A stretch of DNA of 64,000 bases from Sordariomycetes sp. S80-01Y (GCA_037042185.1 JAXQJY010000030.1:1054001-1118000); one strand, 5' to 3'. Positions 1 to 11,676 are shown, counted from the first letter of the stretch. Notes: a model not told the origin generated them from the sequence alone. Numbers and translations: made by a program.

Positions 1-1525
1 CGAGCCGTTGGACCTGACCGTTGACCCTTTCCCCCGCGGCTCAGGACTTCCGTCCGGCTGCAACATGCGGCTCTGGATGAAAGGAAGCAATCTTGCTTGA
101 AGCTAGGACCAGCGGGATCTGTTCATGTGCTCTTAGGACCACCGCCTCGTTCATGCGATCACTTCAAGTTGCAGTGGCATGCAGTGCCAGCTGAGCCTGG
201 GGGAGTGGGGTCTGTCCTCGTTCGAGAACACCAGGGGGACAAAAAGAAAAGCCATATGTAGGAAGCGCCAGTCCAGAGAAATGCGCTGACAGACCGCCTT
301 GGCTGGGTTAGTTTCAAAGGACCCAAGAGCTCGCCCGAAGACACGACGGGTGTTGTGCAGAAGGGGAGATTTGTTGAAACCAGGTCGAAACTGGACTCGT
401 TGCGCCCCTCGAGCTGCCGGGTCATTTAGTCACGAGTCCCTCTTTTCTGTTTTTGGCACCCCACTTACACCTCGCACTCCTTTGCGCCGAGCTGGCTCAC
501 GAGGGGTTGCAGCTCTTCGTCTCAGACAAGCCTCGGCCGTCGGGACAAAAGGCTGCAGGTGGATGACTGCCTGCGGCTGCCTGTATGGCGTGGCGTCCTA
601 GGAAGGATGGTTCCGATGAGCATTCGCAGCAGAGGGAGCCAAGAATTGATCGATTCAAGCGGGTTTGGCAGCTGTACTTGCTGGACCAAATGAGCGAGGA
701 AATCATTACTGTCCAAGACGTCATTTGCTGGGCAAGTTGTGGGGTGTGCTTGAGCCAACACGCAAAATGATGCATCTCTTGACGGCAGATGGTGGGGAGT
801 AGCAGCAGCGAGAACACCACCATCACCCTGATGGACTTTCGGACAACCCCTCAATCCCAGACTCGCGACGGCTGTGCTCACTTCCGATGGGCGGGAGCCT
901 CGATGCGAGGACACTATTAGGTATTCCACACCAGCGACGAGCGCCTAGCTTCGTAGGACGAACCGGGGAGCAGCCTCATTGGTCCGGTCTTGCGGGGAAG
1001 CTTGACATCTTCAACGCATGTTTGTGAGGGCAAAGGAAGCTAGAATTCCAGCGAGGCATGTCATTCGCCACGAGGGGAGCGCCGTCCTTCCTCTCCGCCG
1101 CAGCGTTCGGGCCTGGAGCACCTGGCGGGGGAGGTGAGGTCAAGCGGTTTCGTGTCCCTTCGCTCCGCACTCCGGGACTCCGTCCACCTCGCCGAAGATC
1201 TCGGTCTCAATGTGCCAGTCTGAGCCTCCATGTGGGCTTCAGAGTGGGTTCCTTTGCCAGCCGTTACCACTATGGTACTGAAGCCGTCGGGTCAAGGTGG
1301 GACAGATCCAGTGGGCGGCCAAGGACCCCGCTCTACGTAAGTCACAGTCGCGCGTTGCTCTGGCAGACAGGCAGTTGCAGTGACCGGACCCTCCTTCCTG
1401 CTGTTTGTTCATCGTGACGACCCGCGTCCCCGATTTAAAAGCTCCCAGTCCTCCTCCTCCTCCCCTCCTTCCTCTTCCCATCTCCCCCATTTCACTTTCT
1501 GTACCAAAAGATACCCCTGCCATAC
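1..1525. other. Intergenic, upstream of aldehyde dehydrogenase
   Basis: No recognisable gene in the first 1.5 kb. Several overlapping short open frames occur on both strands (for example 497-826 and 522-929 on the minus strand). None shows a known domain, signal peptide or convincing splice structure. The last ~100 bp is pyrimidine-rich and is probably the promoter and leader of the downstream gene. Confidence 0.5.
1447..1500 (+). promoter_or_regulatory. Pyrimidine-rich tract before ALDH start
   Basis: A run made almost only of C and T ends about 25 bp before the ATG at 1526. CT-rich tracts just upstream of the start are common in strongly expressed filamentous-fungal genes and often mark the transcription start region. 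The role here is inferred. Confidence 0.4.
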
Positions 1526-3124
1526 ATGACCATGTCTCTCACTGTCGATCTCAAGACCCCCGCCACGGGCAGCTACAAGCAGCCCATTGGCCTCTACATC
1601 AACGGCGAGTGGGTTGAGGGTGCCGAGAAGAAGAAGTTCGAGACCATCAACCCCTCCACCGAGGAGGTCATTACCTCAGTCTGCGAAGCCACCGAGAAGG
1701 ACGTCGACATTGCCGTCAAGGCTGCCCGCGCTGCCTTTGAGGGTGAGTGGCGATCAGTTGCTCCCCACGACCGCGCCAAGCTGTTGTGGAAGCTCGCCGA
1801 CATCGCCGAGAAGAACATTGACCTGCTCGCTGCTGTTGAGAGTTTGGACAATGGAAAGAGTCTCGCCATGGCCAAGGGTGATGTTGGCGCCGTGCTGAAG
1901 ACCCTGAGGTACTACGCTGGTTGGGCGGACAAGATCGAGGGCAAGACCATCGATGTTGCCCCTGACATGTTCCACTACACCCGCTCCGAGCCTGTAAGTC
2001 AGGTAGCATGGCAGGCTGGACACGGAAGCTAACAATGAACAGATCGGTGTCTGCGGCCAGATCATCCCCTGGAACTTCCCCCTCCTCATGTTCGCCTGGA
2101 AGATTGGCCCCGCCCTGGCCACCGGTAACTGCGTTATCATGAAGACCGCCGAGCAGACCCCTCTCTCCGCCCTCGTCTTCACCCAGTTCATCCACGAGGC
2201 TGGCTTCCCCAAGGGTGTCTTCAACCTCCTCTCCGGTTTCGGCAAGGTCGCTGGCGCCGCCATCTCCTCCCACATGGACATCGACAAGGTTGCCTTCACC
2301 GGTTCCACCGTCATCGGCCGCACCATCATGAAGGCCGCTGCCGCTTCCAACTTGAAGAAGGTCACCCTCGAGCTCGGTGGCAAGTCCCCCAACATTGTCT
2401 TCAACGACGCCGATATTGAGCAGGCCATCTCGTGGGTTAACTTCGGTATCTACTTCAACCACGGCCAGTGCTGCTGCGCCGGTACCCGTATCTTTGTCCA
2501 GGAGGGCATTTACGACAAGTTCCTCGAGGCTTTCAAGAAGCGCTCCCAGCAGAACAAGGTCGGCGACCCCTTCGCCGCCGACACCTTCCAGGGACCCCAG
2601 GTCTCGAAGCTCCAGTACGACCGCATCATGGGCTACATCAAGGCCGGAAAGGAGGAGGGCGCCACCGTCGAGATCGGCGGCGAGCGTCACGGTGACAAGG
2701 GCTACTTCATCCAGCCCACCATCTTCTCGAACGTCCGCAACGACATGAAGATCATGCAGGAGGAGATCTTTGGCCCTGTTTGCGCCATTGCAAAGTTCAA
2801 GGATGAGAGCGAAGTCATCAAGCTGGGCAACGACACCAACTACGGTCTGGCCTCTGCCGTCCACACCAAGGACCTTAACACCGCCATCCGGGTTTCCAAC
2901 GCCCTCAAGGCTGGTACCGTCTGGGTCAACTGCTGTAAGTGCATTCCCCCAATCTACCACACTGCGTATGCTAACTCATTTAAACAGACAACCTGCTCGA
3001 CCCCCAGGTGCCCTTCGGTGGCTACAAGGAGTCTGGTATTGGTCGCGAACTCGGAGAGGCTGCCCTCGCCAACTACACCCAGAACAAGTCGGTCGCTATC
3101 CGCCTGGGTGGTGCTCTGTTCTAA
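1526..3124 (+). CDS. Aldehyde dehydrogenase (NAD(P)+), ALD/aldA type
   Basis: Oxidises aldehydes such as acetaldehyde to acids; ALDH superfamily. Three exons, 1526-1993, 2043-2934 and 2988-3124, give 498 residues, the usual length. Introns of 49 and 53 bp have GTAAGT donors and GCTAAC branch-like motifs. Visible family residues: PWNFP with Asn167, FTGS at 241-244, general base Glu266 in LELGGK, and catalytic Cys300 in the GQCCCAGTR motif. The C-terminal [15 protein letters not shown] motif is present. No mitochondrial presequence is obvious, so a cytosolic enzyme of the aldA/ethanol-acetate type is likely, but the exact substrate cannot be read from sequence. A second in-frame ATG lies two codons downstream. 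Codon use is strongly C-ending, suggesting high expression. Confidence 0.95.
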
Positions 3125-3762
3125 GCAAACGCTGGTTTCGACTTGAACTGAAGAGTGGCAAATGTATGGATGATGATTTTTAAGGGAACACCTTGATGAA
3201 CCACGGTACGGCAGCGAATTTGGCAAACACTTTACCTTTTTGTAAATGACTTCTCCGATGTCGGAAGGGAGCAGAATGAATTGAATGATCAAAATACTCC
3301 TTAAAGCTCATATATTGCATCGTCGCAACCATCCCTGCCCAATCTTTCGCAAGTGAGCCAGCTCTGTGTACTCCTTGAAAGGGAAGTCCAACTCGGGATG
3401 TCCGGCAGTACCTCACTTACACCATCGCTCAGGCACACCAATAGAGGTTGCAGATGCGGCTACCCAGCTCCCCTGTTTAGGACAGCCACGCCCAAATGGG
3501 AAATCTTTCAGCTCTCAAAAGTCAATGCTTCTCAGGGTGACACGTCGTTTAATTTGTCATGCGAGGTTGCTTACGGCCATTATCTAATGGCCTACACGTC
3601 AATATGTTCAACATTAGGTAGAAAGAGATTGCGTGGTTGCGTCTCCTCATTCACAAACGAACTTCAGGTGGAGTGGGCACTATAGCCAGGCGTGACCTAT
3701 CGAGACGTTCTAGTCATGCCATGCATTTGGGCTTAACAAGCTTAAAATTACTTCAACAAGCC
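3125..3762. other. Convergent intergenic spacer
   Basis: Lies between the 3' ends of the aldehyde dehydrogenase and the DBP6-like gene. It should hold both 3' UTRs. I see no coding or RNA gene signal. Confidence 0.5.
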
Positions 3763-6212
3763 TTATCTTTTCCTGGCCTCTTCGCCCAACTTCGCCAGCG
3801 CCTCCTCAAACATCTCCAACTTGTCATCCTGCCTCTCAACCAGCACCCTGGCGACGGGTCTGGCCCGCCTGACGGCCGGGTTCTTGAGCACCTTGCCCCA
3901 GAACCACCTTTCGGAGTCGTCGTCGCCGACCAGCGTGAAGGCCTGTCCTCGCCTGCCAGCACGGGCCGTGCGGCCCACGCGGTGGACGTAGATCTCCGTG
4001 CTCTGAGGGCAGTCGTAGTTGATGACGTGCTCGAGCTTCGGCAGATCGATACCGCGGGAGACGAGATCTGAGGCGATGAGGAGGCGAACAGGGGAGGCTT
4101 CCGACGTGAAGGCTTGCAGGGTTTTGCGACGGATGTGGGTGGGTGTCGTGGAGGTTATGGTGCCGATGTGAGGGGCCAGGTCTTCGTCCAGCAGCGCGAG
4201 AAGCCTGGACAAGCGCAGGGCGTCTTCGTTCGAGCCGGTGAAGATGAGTGATATGGGAGGTAGCGTCTTGGAACCCTTTGGCTTCTTGGCCTTGGCAACT
4301 GGCTTCTCATCATCCGAGTCGCTGTCGCTATCATCCGAGCTCGAGTCCGAACTGCTGGAGCTCGTGTCCGATGTAGCATCCGAATCGACATCCATCCCTT
4401 CGCTCTCAACCACAGTGCCCTTCATGTGATTGCGCAGGAGATCCAAAAGATAAAGCGGCCTCATTTGCGGCGCATGCACACGAACGGCGTACTCCTCCAG
4501 CTCAGCGGGCAGCGAGTGTTTCGCAGCAGCCTTACTGTCACCTCCGTCATCCACGACGATGAGCTTCGGTCGCTGCAGCTTCAGTTGCTCGAGCACGCTG
4601 AGATCCCTCGCTAGTGTAGCACTGAGGATGATCTTGCGCGGGCCCTTGTAGTCGAAGTCAGGAAACTCCCGTCGGGTAAACTTGTCGATGCTGAGCTTGG
4701 CGAGAACGGTATCGAGCCAGCCTTGGTAGCTCTGGGAGAGCAGTTTGTCTGCTTCGTCAACGACCAGCCAGCGGACGTAGTCCAAGTAGTCGGGCGTCTG
4801 TTCGATATGTTCCACGAGTCGCCCCGGTGTGCAGATCAACACGTCAACAGTCGAGACAAAGTCGACGACCTCGCCCTCCCAAGGCCCAAGCCTAGGGTCC
4901 GACTCAGCATATAACTCCAACGGGTCGCGGTTCGCGTCTTGCTCCTCTGATATAGCTTTGTAGGCTTCAGGGTCGAAACGGCGCTCCCGCCTGAGAAGAA
5001 CTTCCTGCTCAGCCTTCAAGGTCTGGCTACCCAACGCGATGCCGATTTGCACCCTCCTCCGACCCCGGCCCTCGAAAGCTCTGGCAGCGCACTCGAACGC
5101 CTCGGCAGCCTGCTTTACCAAATCTCGCGTCGGTAGAACGACCAGAGCCCGTAGTCTAGTCACGCGATCCTGGCTTATGTCGCGGACGATTGGAAGGGCG
5201 TACGCTAGCGTCTTACCAGATCCCGTTGGCGCTTGCACGAGCACGTCACCAGACCGTCGCTTGCTGGTAGGAAGCAACAACGGAATGGCTGCCGTTTGCA
5301 CCGCGAAGGCATCCTCATAGCCCTCTTGGGATAAGCGCTCCTGCAGCTTCGCTTCCGACAGCCCTACTTCTGCGAAGGATGACCGTGCGCTTTGTGAAAT
5401 GTGTATTGGCTTCGATAGCCATGGCGGTAGAGTGTCGTACGTCGGGGTTGCTGTTTCTTCGGAGACCAATTTGGGCTGAGGTAGAGGTTCCAGATCATGC
5501 ACCTCCATTGGTTCGTCTCCGTCCTCGTCATCGGATTCAGGGGCTTGTTTGCGAGCTTTATCGGCGAGTTGCAAAGATTTCGCCATACTGTCCAAGACAG
5601 TCTTATGCCTCGATGCCTTGCCATCTTTCTCATCCGCATCTTGCATTGCAACATCTCCAGTCTCAGTCTTAGAGCCATCTATTATCACGTCAGCAGAGTC
5701 TTCACATAGTCCGAGTGCAGAGATAATGTACCTTGCTTGGCCTTCTTCTCCTTTTTCTCGCGTTTTCGCTCTTTTCTTGCTTCCTTTTCTTCTTCAGTTT
5801 GCTCCTTCCTCTTGCTTTTAGCCGCGCTTTCCGTCTTGTCCTTCACTTTCTTGTCTTTCTTAGCCTTCTTAGTCTGAGGCCCCGGTGACCCTTCCTCTTC
5901 GCCATGTCCGTTCATTTTGCGCTTCGGGCTTGATTGCCTCAGACTCGACTCAGCATCGTCAAAGTACTGCACGGGGGGCGCGGCTGGTTGTGAAGTTTGG
6001 GACGGTTTTGAAGTGCTGGGAGGCACGTATCGCTGGTACTGGTAGCCCTGTCCTCCGACTGTCTGCGGTTGAACCGGCGCGGGTGCCTCATCATCAAAAC
6101 GAGTGACGTTTGGCACGGCTGACTGAGGCGATGACTGAGACTTCGATTGGCCTGGCGGTACCCAGCGCTGATATGAGTACCCTTGCCCACCAACGGTCCT
6201 GGAGGAGTCCAT
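3763..6212 (-). CDS. DBP6: ATP-dependent DEAD-box RNA helicase, Dbp6/DDX51 type
   Basis: Nucleolar helicase needed for early 60S ribosome assembly. Two exons, 6212-5732 and 5678-3763, with a 53-bp intron, give 798 residues. Motifs in order: Q-like region, APTGSGKT (motif I), PTRDL (Ia), TPGR, VDEAD (II), SATL (III), IASDLVSRGID, and HRVGRTARAGR (VI). A long Ser/Asp acidic insert sits between the two RecA domains, before the LIFTGS motif, as is typical of Dbp6/DDX51. The N-terminal ~160 residues are Lys/Glu-rich and contain two copies of TVGGQGYxYQR[W/Y]VPP (residues 6-20 and 51-65). The start is the only ATG joining this exon. It is divergent from GPI3 across a 451-bp shared promoter. Confidence 0.9.
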
Positions 6213-6663
6213 GGCGCGAGACGTGAAAGCCTTCGCCTGTATGCTGTAGTACTCTTGGCAATTAGCGTTGGTAGGCCTCGATCAATGAGTTGGACTGCTG
6301 CTTGGAGAGTGGAAGGATTCCACTTTGACTGGCCCACGCAATTGGCGTAAGAGATGACTTTTACTTTGAGATGTACGCTGAGGTCGAAGAGGCCTGATTT
6401 GCGCCAAGACGGTCGTCCAAAATTTTAGTGGGGCCAGGGCCTTATCGCTTATCGTGACGTTGGAGCTATGGGGAACTCGGCGACCGCGTCTCCCCCTCCA
6501 CGAAGCAGATCTCGAGACCTACATCCATCGAAAAGAGGCCATTGGTGCTGCATGAAGCATCTAACGACGATGAGACGAACGATTTCATCATACGACGGAC
6601 CACAATGATACCGCGCCATCGACGGATACCTCTGAATCCCCTCCACGAACGACCACCGTCAAC
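6213..6663. promoter_or_regulatory. Divergent promoter of DBP6 and GPI3
   Basis: A 451-bp spacer between two head-to-head genes; it must contain both promoters. No specific operator was identified by eye. Confidence 0.5.
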
Positions 6664-8197
6664 ATGGCGCGTCGAACATACACGATCGCAATGGTCAGCG
6701 ACTTCTTCTTCCCTCAACCTGGCGGCGTGGAATCCCATATCTACCAGCTTTCCTCCAAGCTCATCGACCGTGGCCACAAAGTCATCATCATAACCCACGC
6801 CTACGACGACCGCAAGGGTATCCGGTATCTCACCAACGGGCTCAAGGTCTACCACGTACCCTTCTTCGTCATTTACCGATCAACGACCTTCCCGACCGTC
6901 TACTCGTTCTTCCCCGTCTTCAGAAATATATGCTTGAGGGAAAAGGTGGAGATCGTCCACGGTCATGGAAGCTTGAGCAACCTGTGCCATGAGGCGATCC
7001 TTCATGCAAGGACGATGGGGCTGAGGACTGTCTTCACGGATCATTCTCTCTTCGGGTTTGCGGATGCAGCGAGTATTCTGACGAACAAGTTATTGAAGTT
7101 CATATTGAGCGACGTGGATCATACAATATGCGTAAGCCATACTTGGTAAGCTTGCCCCTTCCAACTGCTCAGACTGATGCTAATGGCAACTCAGCAAAGA
7201 GAATACCGTCCTGCGCGCATCCCTCGACCCATTAATGGTTTCCGTTATCCCCAACGCCATCGTCGCTGAATCCTTCCGACCACGGGACTATCCGTCAACA
7301 CCAGCTGCCGGTCTCCGTCCCGAGCCATCGCCAGCCCGCCTCATTGGGCCGCGGGATATGATCACCATCGTTGTCATCTCCCGCCTCTTCTACAACAAGG
7401 GCACCGACCTGCTCACAGCCGCCGTACCTCGAATTCTCGAGAACAATCCCAACACTCGCTTCATTATCGCCGGCTCCGGCCCCAAAGCCATTGATCTGGA
7501 ACAAATGATCGAAACAAATGTCCTTCAAGATCGCGTCGAGATGCTTGGTCCCATCCGCCACGAAGAGGTCAGGGACGTCATGACAAGAGGGCACATATAC
7601 CTCCACCCCTCCCTTACGGAAGCCTTTGGCACGGTCATCGTCGAAGCGGCATCCTGCGGCTTGTACGTGGTCTGCACCCAGGTGGGAGGTATCCCCGAGG
7701 TCCTCCCCTCGCACATGACGACCTTTGCGAAACCTGAGGAGGACGATCTGGTAGCGGCGACGAGCAGGGCCATCACCGCCATGCGCGCCGGACGCGTAAG
7801 GACCGAGAAATTTCACGACCAGGTCAAGAAGATGTACTCGTGGGCTAACGTCGCCATGCGTACTGAGCGTGTCTACGACGGGATATCGGGAACCATATCG
7901 GAGGAAGATTTCTACGGATTCGACACGGGCGGGTTCAACGGGAGTCGGGCGAGGAACTTCGCTCTGGTTGATCGATTGAAGAGATATTACGGCTGCGGCA
8001 TCTGGGCCGGAAAGCTGTTCTGCCTGTGCGTGGTGATAGATTATCTGTTCTTCCTGCTGCTAGAGTGGTTGTATCCACGGCAGAACATCGACATCTGCCC
8101 TGACTGGCCGAGGAAAGTACCGGCCGAGGACAAGACCAGGGGCTCGAGGAAAAGCAATCGCTCGAGCGCATCCCATGAAGTTAGAATAGACGAGTGA
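6664..8197 (+). CDS. GPI3: GPI N-acetylglucosaminyltransferase catalytic subunit (PIG-A)
   Basis: Catalyses the first step of GPI-anchor synthesis, UDP-GlcNAc to phosphatidylinositol, on the cytosolic face of the ER. Exons 6664-7145 and 7195-8197 (49-bp intron, GTAAGC donor) give 494 residues. The N-terminal PIGA domain begins [14 protein letters not shown]. The GT-B/GT4 domain has [16 protein letters not shown], and the EX7E motif in [11 protein letters not shown] single hydrophobic segment near residue 440 ([18 protein letters not shown]) is the expected C-terminal ER anchor, followed by a short basic tail. ATG context is good. The splice restores the conserved [13 protein letters not shown] segment, which supports the intron. 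Confidence 0.95.
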
Positions 8198-8432
8198 CGA
8201 CGGGGTATAGGTGGAGCAGGCGTTCTGGGCATTTCGAGCGGATCTTTCCATCATACACTACACAGCATGTTTAGTCCTTCTTAACGTGGGGATTATAATT
8301 AATATTATCATTCTTCCCATGGACGTTGATCCTAGAGAAGAAGTCCTGACCTACAGGCGTGCGTGTCTACTATGCATTTCATCATCTAGCCCTGCGTCCA
8401 AACCCAGCCATGTCCGACTAAGATCTCCGTTT

Positions 8433-11345
8433 CTAACCCCTCAAAGTTCCGGTGCGCCTTCGTTTCGCCGTGCCAGACGTGTGGTTCTCCCCGTCGGCAG
8501 CCAGCTCGTCCTCTTCCTCGGCCGTATCGTCGGCCGGCGTGGCGACGTTCGGCGTCGACAACGGAGGGGGACCTCCAGCCGTCCGGTCCTTCTCTGCCGA
8601 ACGTAGATCGCTGAGGTTCTGCTCAACTTCGACGAACATGGTTCGCGTATTGTGCACAAAGGCATTCTCATCGAACTGGTATCCCACAGCATCGGTCTCC
8701 TCCTCGGCGGTGGTTTGGAGGAAGTGGCGGCTGAAGCCCTTGTCAGGGTCGGGGTTGTACATGATTGCATTCGACAGCATGTGCATCACCTCCCTCTCCA
8801 GCTGGCCGGAATTGACGATGCCTCTGGGAGGGGTCAGATCCTCGGATATCGGCAGCCATACGCTAGGTGTACCGGGGTCGCCGCCTGGAAGTGCGCTGGC
8901 CGCTTGGACCGCGGCTCTGTTGCCTTGCTTGACAGCGGACCGGATGGAGTTAAGGTGTTGTGGTTGAAGGACGATTTGACTGTAGTTGGGAGCGTCTTTA
9001 TCGCGAATGGCGGAGGCGAACATGTTGCCATCTTTGTGACTGGAGATATGTTCGATGGCGGAGGACGAGACTTTGATGAAACCCCGAGTCCAGAGCACGT
9101 GAGTTGGGGGGCCTGGAGGTTCCGCCGGCGTGTCTTGTCTCTTTCGTTTGAGAACCCGAGACACGCTCCCTGGTGTAGGCATCGGCCTACCAGAGGTGCT
9201 TTCGTCGGCCGTGGTATCTCCAATCTCATCGTTTGGTCGAGGCGTGGTCTCCTCATTCTTGATATTCGCGACAGGCTCGGGGAAGTCCATCGACAGCTCA
9301 TCGGCTGCCGAGGTAACAGACTCGCTACGCCTGCGTGCATCAACCGCAGTGGCGTCCTTGAGTTTACGCGTGCGCTTACCCTTTGGAACAGTTGCGGACA
9401 AAGCTGGCTGGCGGACCTGACTCGACGCCTTCGCTTGCAGAGGCATCGTCCTCGACCTAGGAAGAGTTGCCGGCCGAAGCTGAGGGCTGATCTGTTCATA
9501 AGCTGGGCTGGCGGGCTCTTCGACAAGCGGCCGAGGGGTAGATGGTGTGGAAGTCGGCGCCCATTTAGTGCCGAAGCCACGAACCTGGCCCAAGTTTCCT
9601 AAGTTAATGTTGAGTTGCGAAACAGGTGTCGTGGGTGCCACAGCAGCGGCTGCGCTGGCGCGTCTAGCTTGTGGTGTTGTCGAAGCAGCATGGCGGATCA
9701 TGTGCTCTGGAATAGGTGGTCGCGGCGCCGCATATGGTGACTGGGTTGGCTTGTTGCCGTGGGCTCCCGCCGGCGCAGGCGACACCGCGGGTGAGATCCG
9801 CTGGCCAGGGGGTACATGGCCTTGAGGCCATCTCTGAGGCTGTGGTGGGGGGAAACCACTTTGCGCAGTCCCTGGAGTAGGTGAAGCAACAATCGGCCTC
9901 GGCTGCTGAATCTGTGGCTGAATGGGCCGGTGCGGAGGAGGAACAGGGGTCTTGGATTGTGGACGAGGTTGAGGTGACGGTGCCGCACCCGTTGGTCGCG
10001 GCGGGCCGGGCTGGATTTGAGGTACTGTTTGCCCGGCGTTTTGAGGAGCCGCCAGAGGTGGTTTTCCCTGCTGTGGCACTTGCTGCTGATGTGGAGAAGG
10101 GTGTTGCTGAGGAGCTGTGACCTGCCCCTGGGTGTATTGCTGTTGTGTCGCCTGATTATGCCAGTGTTGCTGCTGATGCTGAGCATATTGCTGTGGTGTA
10201 GCCACTCTTGGCGGAGCTGGTGATTGAGTCTGCCGTTGAGGTAATTGAGCACCTTGCGGAACTTGCGGCTGGTAGGCAGGCTGCCAGTTGAGCTGTCCAT
10301 CGGCCGGTGGTGCTGGGGGCCCCTTGGCAGCTTGAGGTGCCTTATCCTTGGCTTTGGCAGCCTCTGGTCGCGGTGATATCGCTTTAGGAGGTGCCGGCGC
10401 CGGCGCTTGCAAGACACGCTGCGGTTGCTGAGAGTGTGGTGGTTGCTGCGGTGGAGGGCCCCCGGGAGCTTGCAAAACCCCGGTTCCATTAGAGGCTTGA
10501 GCTGCCGGCGAAGGTTGTGGTGTTGACGCTCCAGCGGGAAGCTGTGGCGGTGCAATCGGCGTTGGGGGCTTGGGAGGGGCGACAGGCGTTTGCAACTTAG
10601 GAGACGGTCGCTTGGAGGCAGCCGCTTGCGCCGGAGTCGGCACAGGAGACTGGACTGGCACTGTTGGCGGCACCGTAGGCTTGCTCTCCTTCGGGGCCAG
10701 GACAGGCTGCTGCGCAGGAAGACGGTCGAGCCTCTCCTTCTCATTCTTTTCCAGAACCTTGACCTCCAGAGACGTCTTTTCAAAAGCAACCTCGTCTTCC
10801 TTGATAGCTGAGACTTGATGCTGTTTGTACCGCTCCCACGAGCGATGGATAATCGCGGGTATCAGGTCCAGGTTCTCAGCCAACTCCTTCAGACCAGGCA
10901 ATGGTCTCTCGCCATCCAACCTCCTCCTCTTCGTGCCGCCGGGCGAAGTGACCTCCTCATTTTGTCGTCCGTTATCTCCCAACTCCGCCTGCAGCGTCTT
11001 GAACAGGTGTGTCTGTAGGGGCTCTGGTTTCAGTCGGTTCGCGTCGTACGCCGGGTTTTGCTTGACGAAGTCATTCTTGGTGAGCTTGTCAGAGATGCGC
11101 GTCCAACCCGCAGGATCCACGCCCTCCCGTAAGATGGACTCCCAGAGCAGCAGCGTCTCAAGGTGAGTGTAGGTTCCGGCTGGGTTATTCATGCCACCAG
11201 CGCCGTTCTGCGCAGCGTCCACACCTCGCCAGCGATCGAGGTGCCCGCCGCGGTTCGGTAGGAGATGAATCGGCGCCACGGTCTGCGAAGGGTTACTGTC
11301 AGCTTCGAGCTCTTGTTGTTGTTGTGGTCCGCGACGTGGTCGCAT
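8433..11345 (-). CDS. BRD8/Bdc1-like bromodomain protein (putative NuA4 subunit)
   Basis: Probably a subunit of the NuA4 histone acetyltransferase, related to human BRD8 and S. pombe Bdc1. A single open frame gives 970 residues from the ATG at 11345. A later ATG at 11192 starts right before the conserved N-terminal block (TYTHLETLLLWESIL) and may be the true start; the frame also extends upstream only to a GTG. The middle 500 residues are Pro/Gln-rich low complexity. The C-terminal bromodomain begins near residue 764 with HISSHKDGNMF and DAPNYSQIVLQPQHL, then MYNPD with the acetyl-lysine-contacting Asn. About 40 residues of Ala/Gly/Pro-rich loop interrupt it. A GTAAGT donor on this strand at 11411 hints at a 5' leader intron. 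NuA4 membership is inferred from homology. Confidence 0.8.
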   Translation of the reverse strand: MRPRRGPQQQQELEADSNPSQTVAPIHLLPNRGGHLDRWRGVDAAQNGAGGMNNPAGTYTHLETLLLWESILREGVDPAGWTRISDKLTKNDFVKQNPAYDANRLKPEPLQTHLFKTLQAELGDNGRQNEEVTSPGGTKRRRLDGERPLPGLKELAENLDLIPAIIHRSWERYKQHQVSAIKEDEVAFEKTSLEVKVLEKNEKERLDRLPAQQPVLAPKESKPTVPPTVPVQSPVPTPAQAAASKRPSPKLQTPVAPPKPPTPIAPPQLPAGASTPQPSPAAQASNGTGVLQAPGGPPPQQPPHSQQPQRVLQAPAPAPPKAISPRPEAAKAKDKAPQAAKGPPAPPADGQLNWQPAYQPQVPQGAQLPQRQTQSPAPPRVATPQQYAQHQQQHWHNQATQQQYTQGQVTAPQQHPSPHQQQVPQQGKPPLAAPQNAGQTVPQIQPGPPRPTGAAPSPQPRPQSKTPVPPPHRPIQPQIQQPRPIVASPTPGTAQSGFPPPQPQRWPQGHVPPGQRISPAVSPAPAGAHGNKPTQSPYAAPRPPIPEHMIRHAASTTPQARRASAAAAVAPTTPVSQLNINLGNLGQVRGFGTKWAPTSTPSTPRPLVEEPASPAYEQISPQLRPATLPRSRTMPLQAKASSQVRQPALSATVPKGKRTRKLKDATAVDARRRSESVTSAADELSMDFPEPVANIKNEETTPRPNDEIGDTTADESTSGRPMPTPGSVSRVLKRKRQDTPAEPPGPPTHVLWTRGFIKVSSSAIEHISSHKDGNMFASAIRDKDAPNYSQIVLQPQHLNSIRSAVKQGNRAAVQAASALPGGDPGTPSVWLPISEDLTPPRGIVNSGQLEREVMHMLSNAIMYNPDPDKGFSRHFLQTTAEEETDAVGYQFDENAFVHNTRTMFVEVEQNLSDLRSAEKDRTAGGPPPLSTPNVATPADDTAEEEDELAADGENHTSGTAKRRRTGTLRG

Positions 11346-11540
11346 TTTGCCCGACTGTCCGGGGACGTCGAGAAGTCGCCGGAGGTGGGGAAAACGCGTC
11401 GTCAACACTTACAGGCAATCTGGCCTATGACCCCCGGCACACGAAGATTGATTTCGACTTCTTTCATCTGGGTTTGGGGCCGTTTGAGGCTTCGCTCGTT
11501 GTCGCGTTCATTCGTCGGTCGCGGTGATGATTTTGCGCTA

Positions 11541-11550
11541 ATCACGTGAT
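11541..11550. promoter_or_regulatory. ATCACGTGAT palindrome, copy 1
   Basis: Perfect 10-bp palindrome with a CACGTG E-box core, the kind bound by bHLH factors such as Cbf1 or Pho4. It is directly followed by TGG, giving ATTGG, an inverted CCAAT box. It lies about 200 bp upstream of the bromodomain-protein ATG. Confidence 0.45.
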
Positions 11551-11666
11551 TGGTCGGATACGGCTGGTTGGGTTGGGGGGGTTGCGATAAGAAAAGTGGA
11601 ATGGAGGAGAGAGATTGAGTTGCAGCGCGAGATTCAAAGCCGTTTGCGACGTCACTTCCTCGAGAC

Positions 11667-11676
11667 ATCACGTGAT
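11667..11676. promoter_or_regulatory. ATCACGTGAT palindrome, copy 2
   Basis: Identical decamer 126 bp from copy 1. About 20 bp away is a GACGTCAC element resembling a CRE/ATF site. Exact duplication of the decamer favours a real regulatory element over chance. Confidence 0.45.

Noticed and set aside
1716-2960. 414-codon minus-strand open frame across the aldehyde dehydrogenase
   Set aside because: Antisense to a clear enzyme; arises from strong third-position C bias. Val/Leu/Gly/Asp-rich with no domain.
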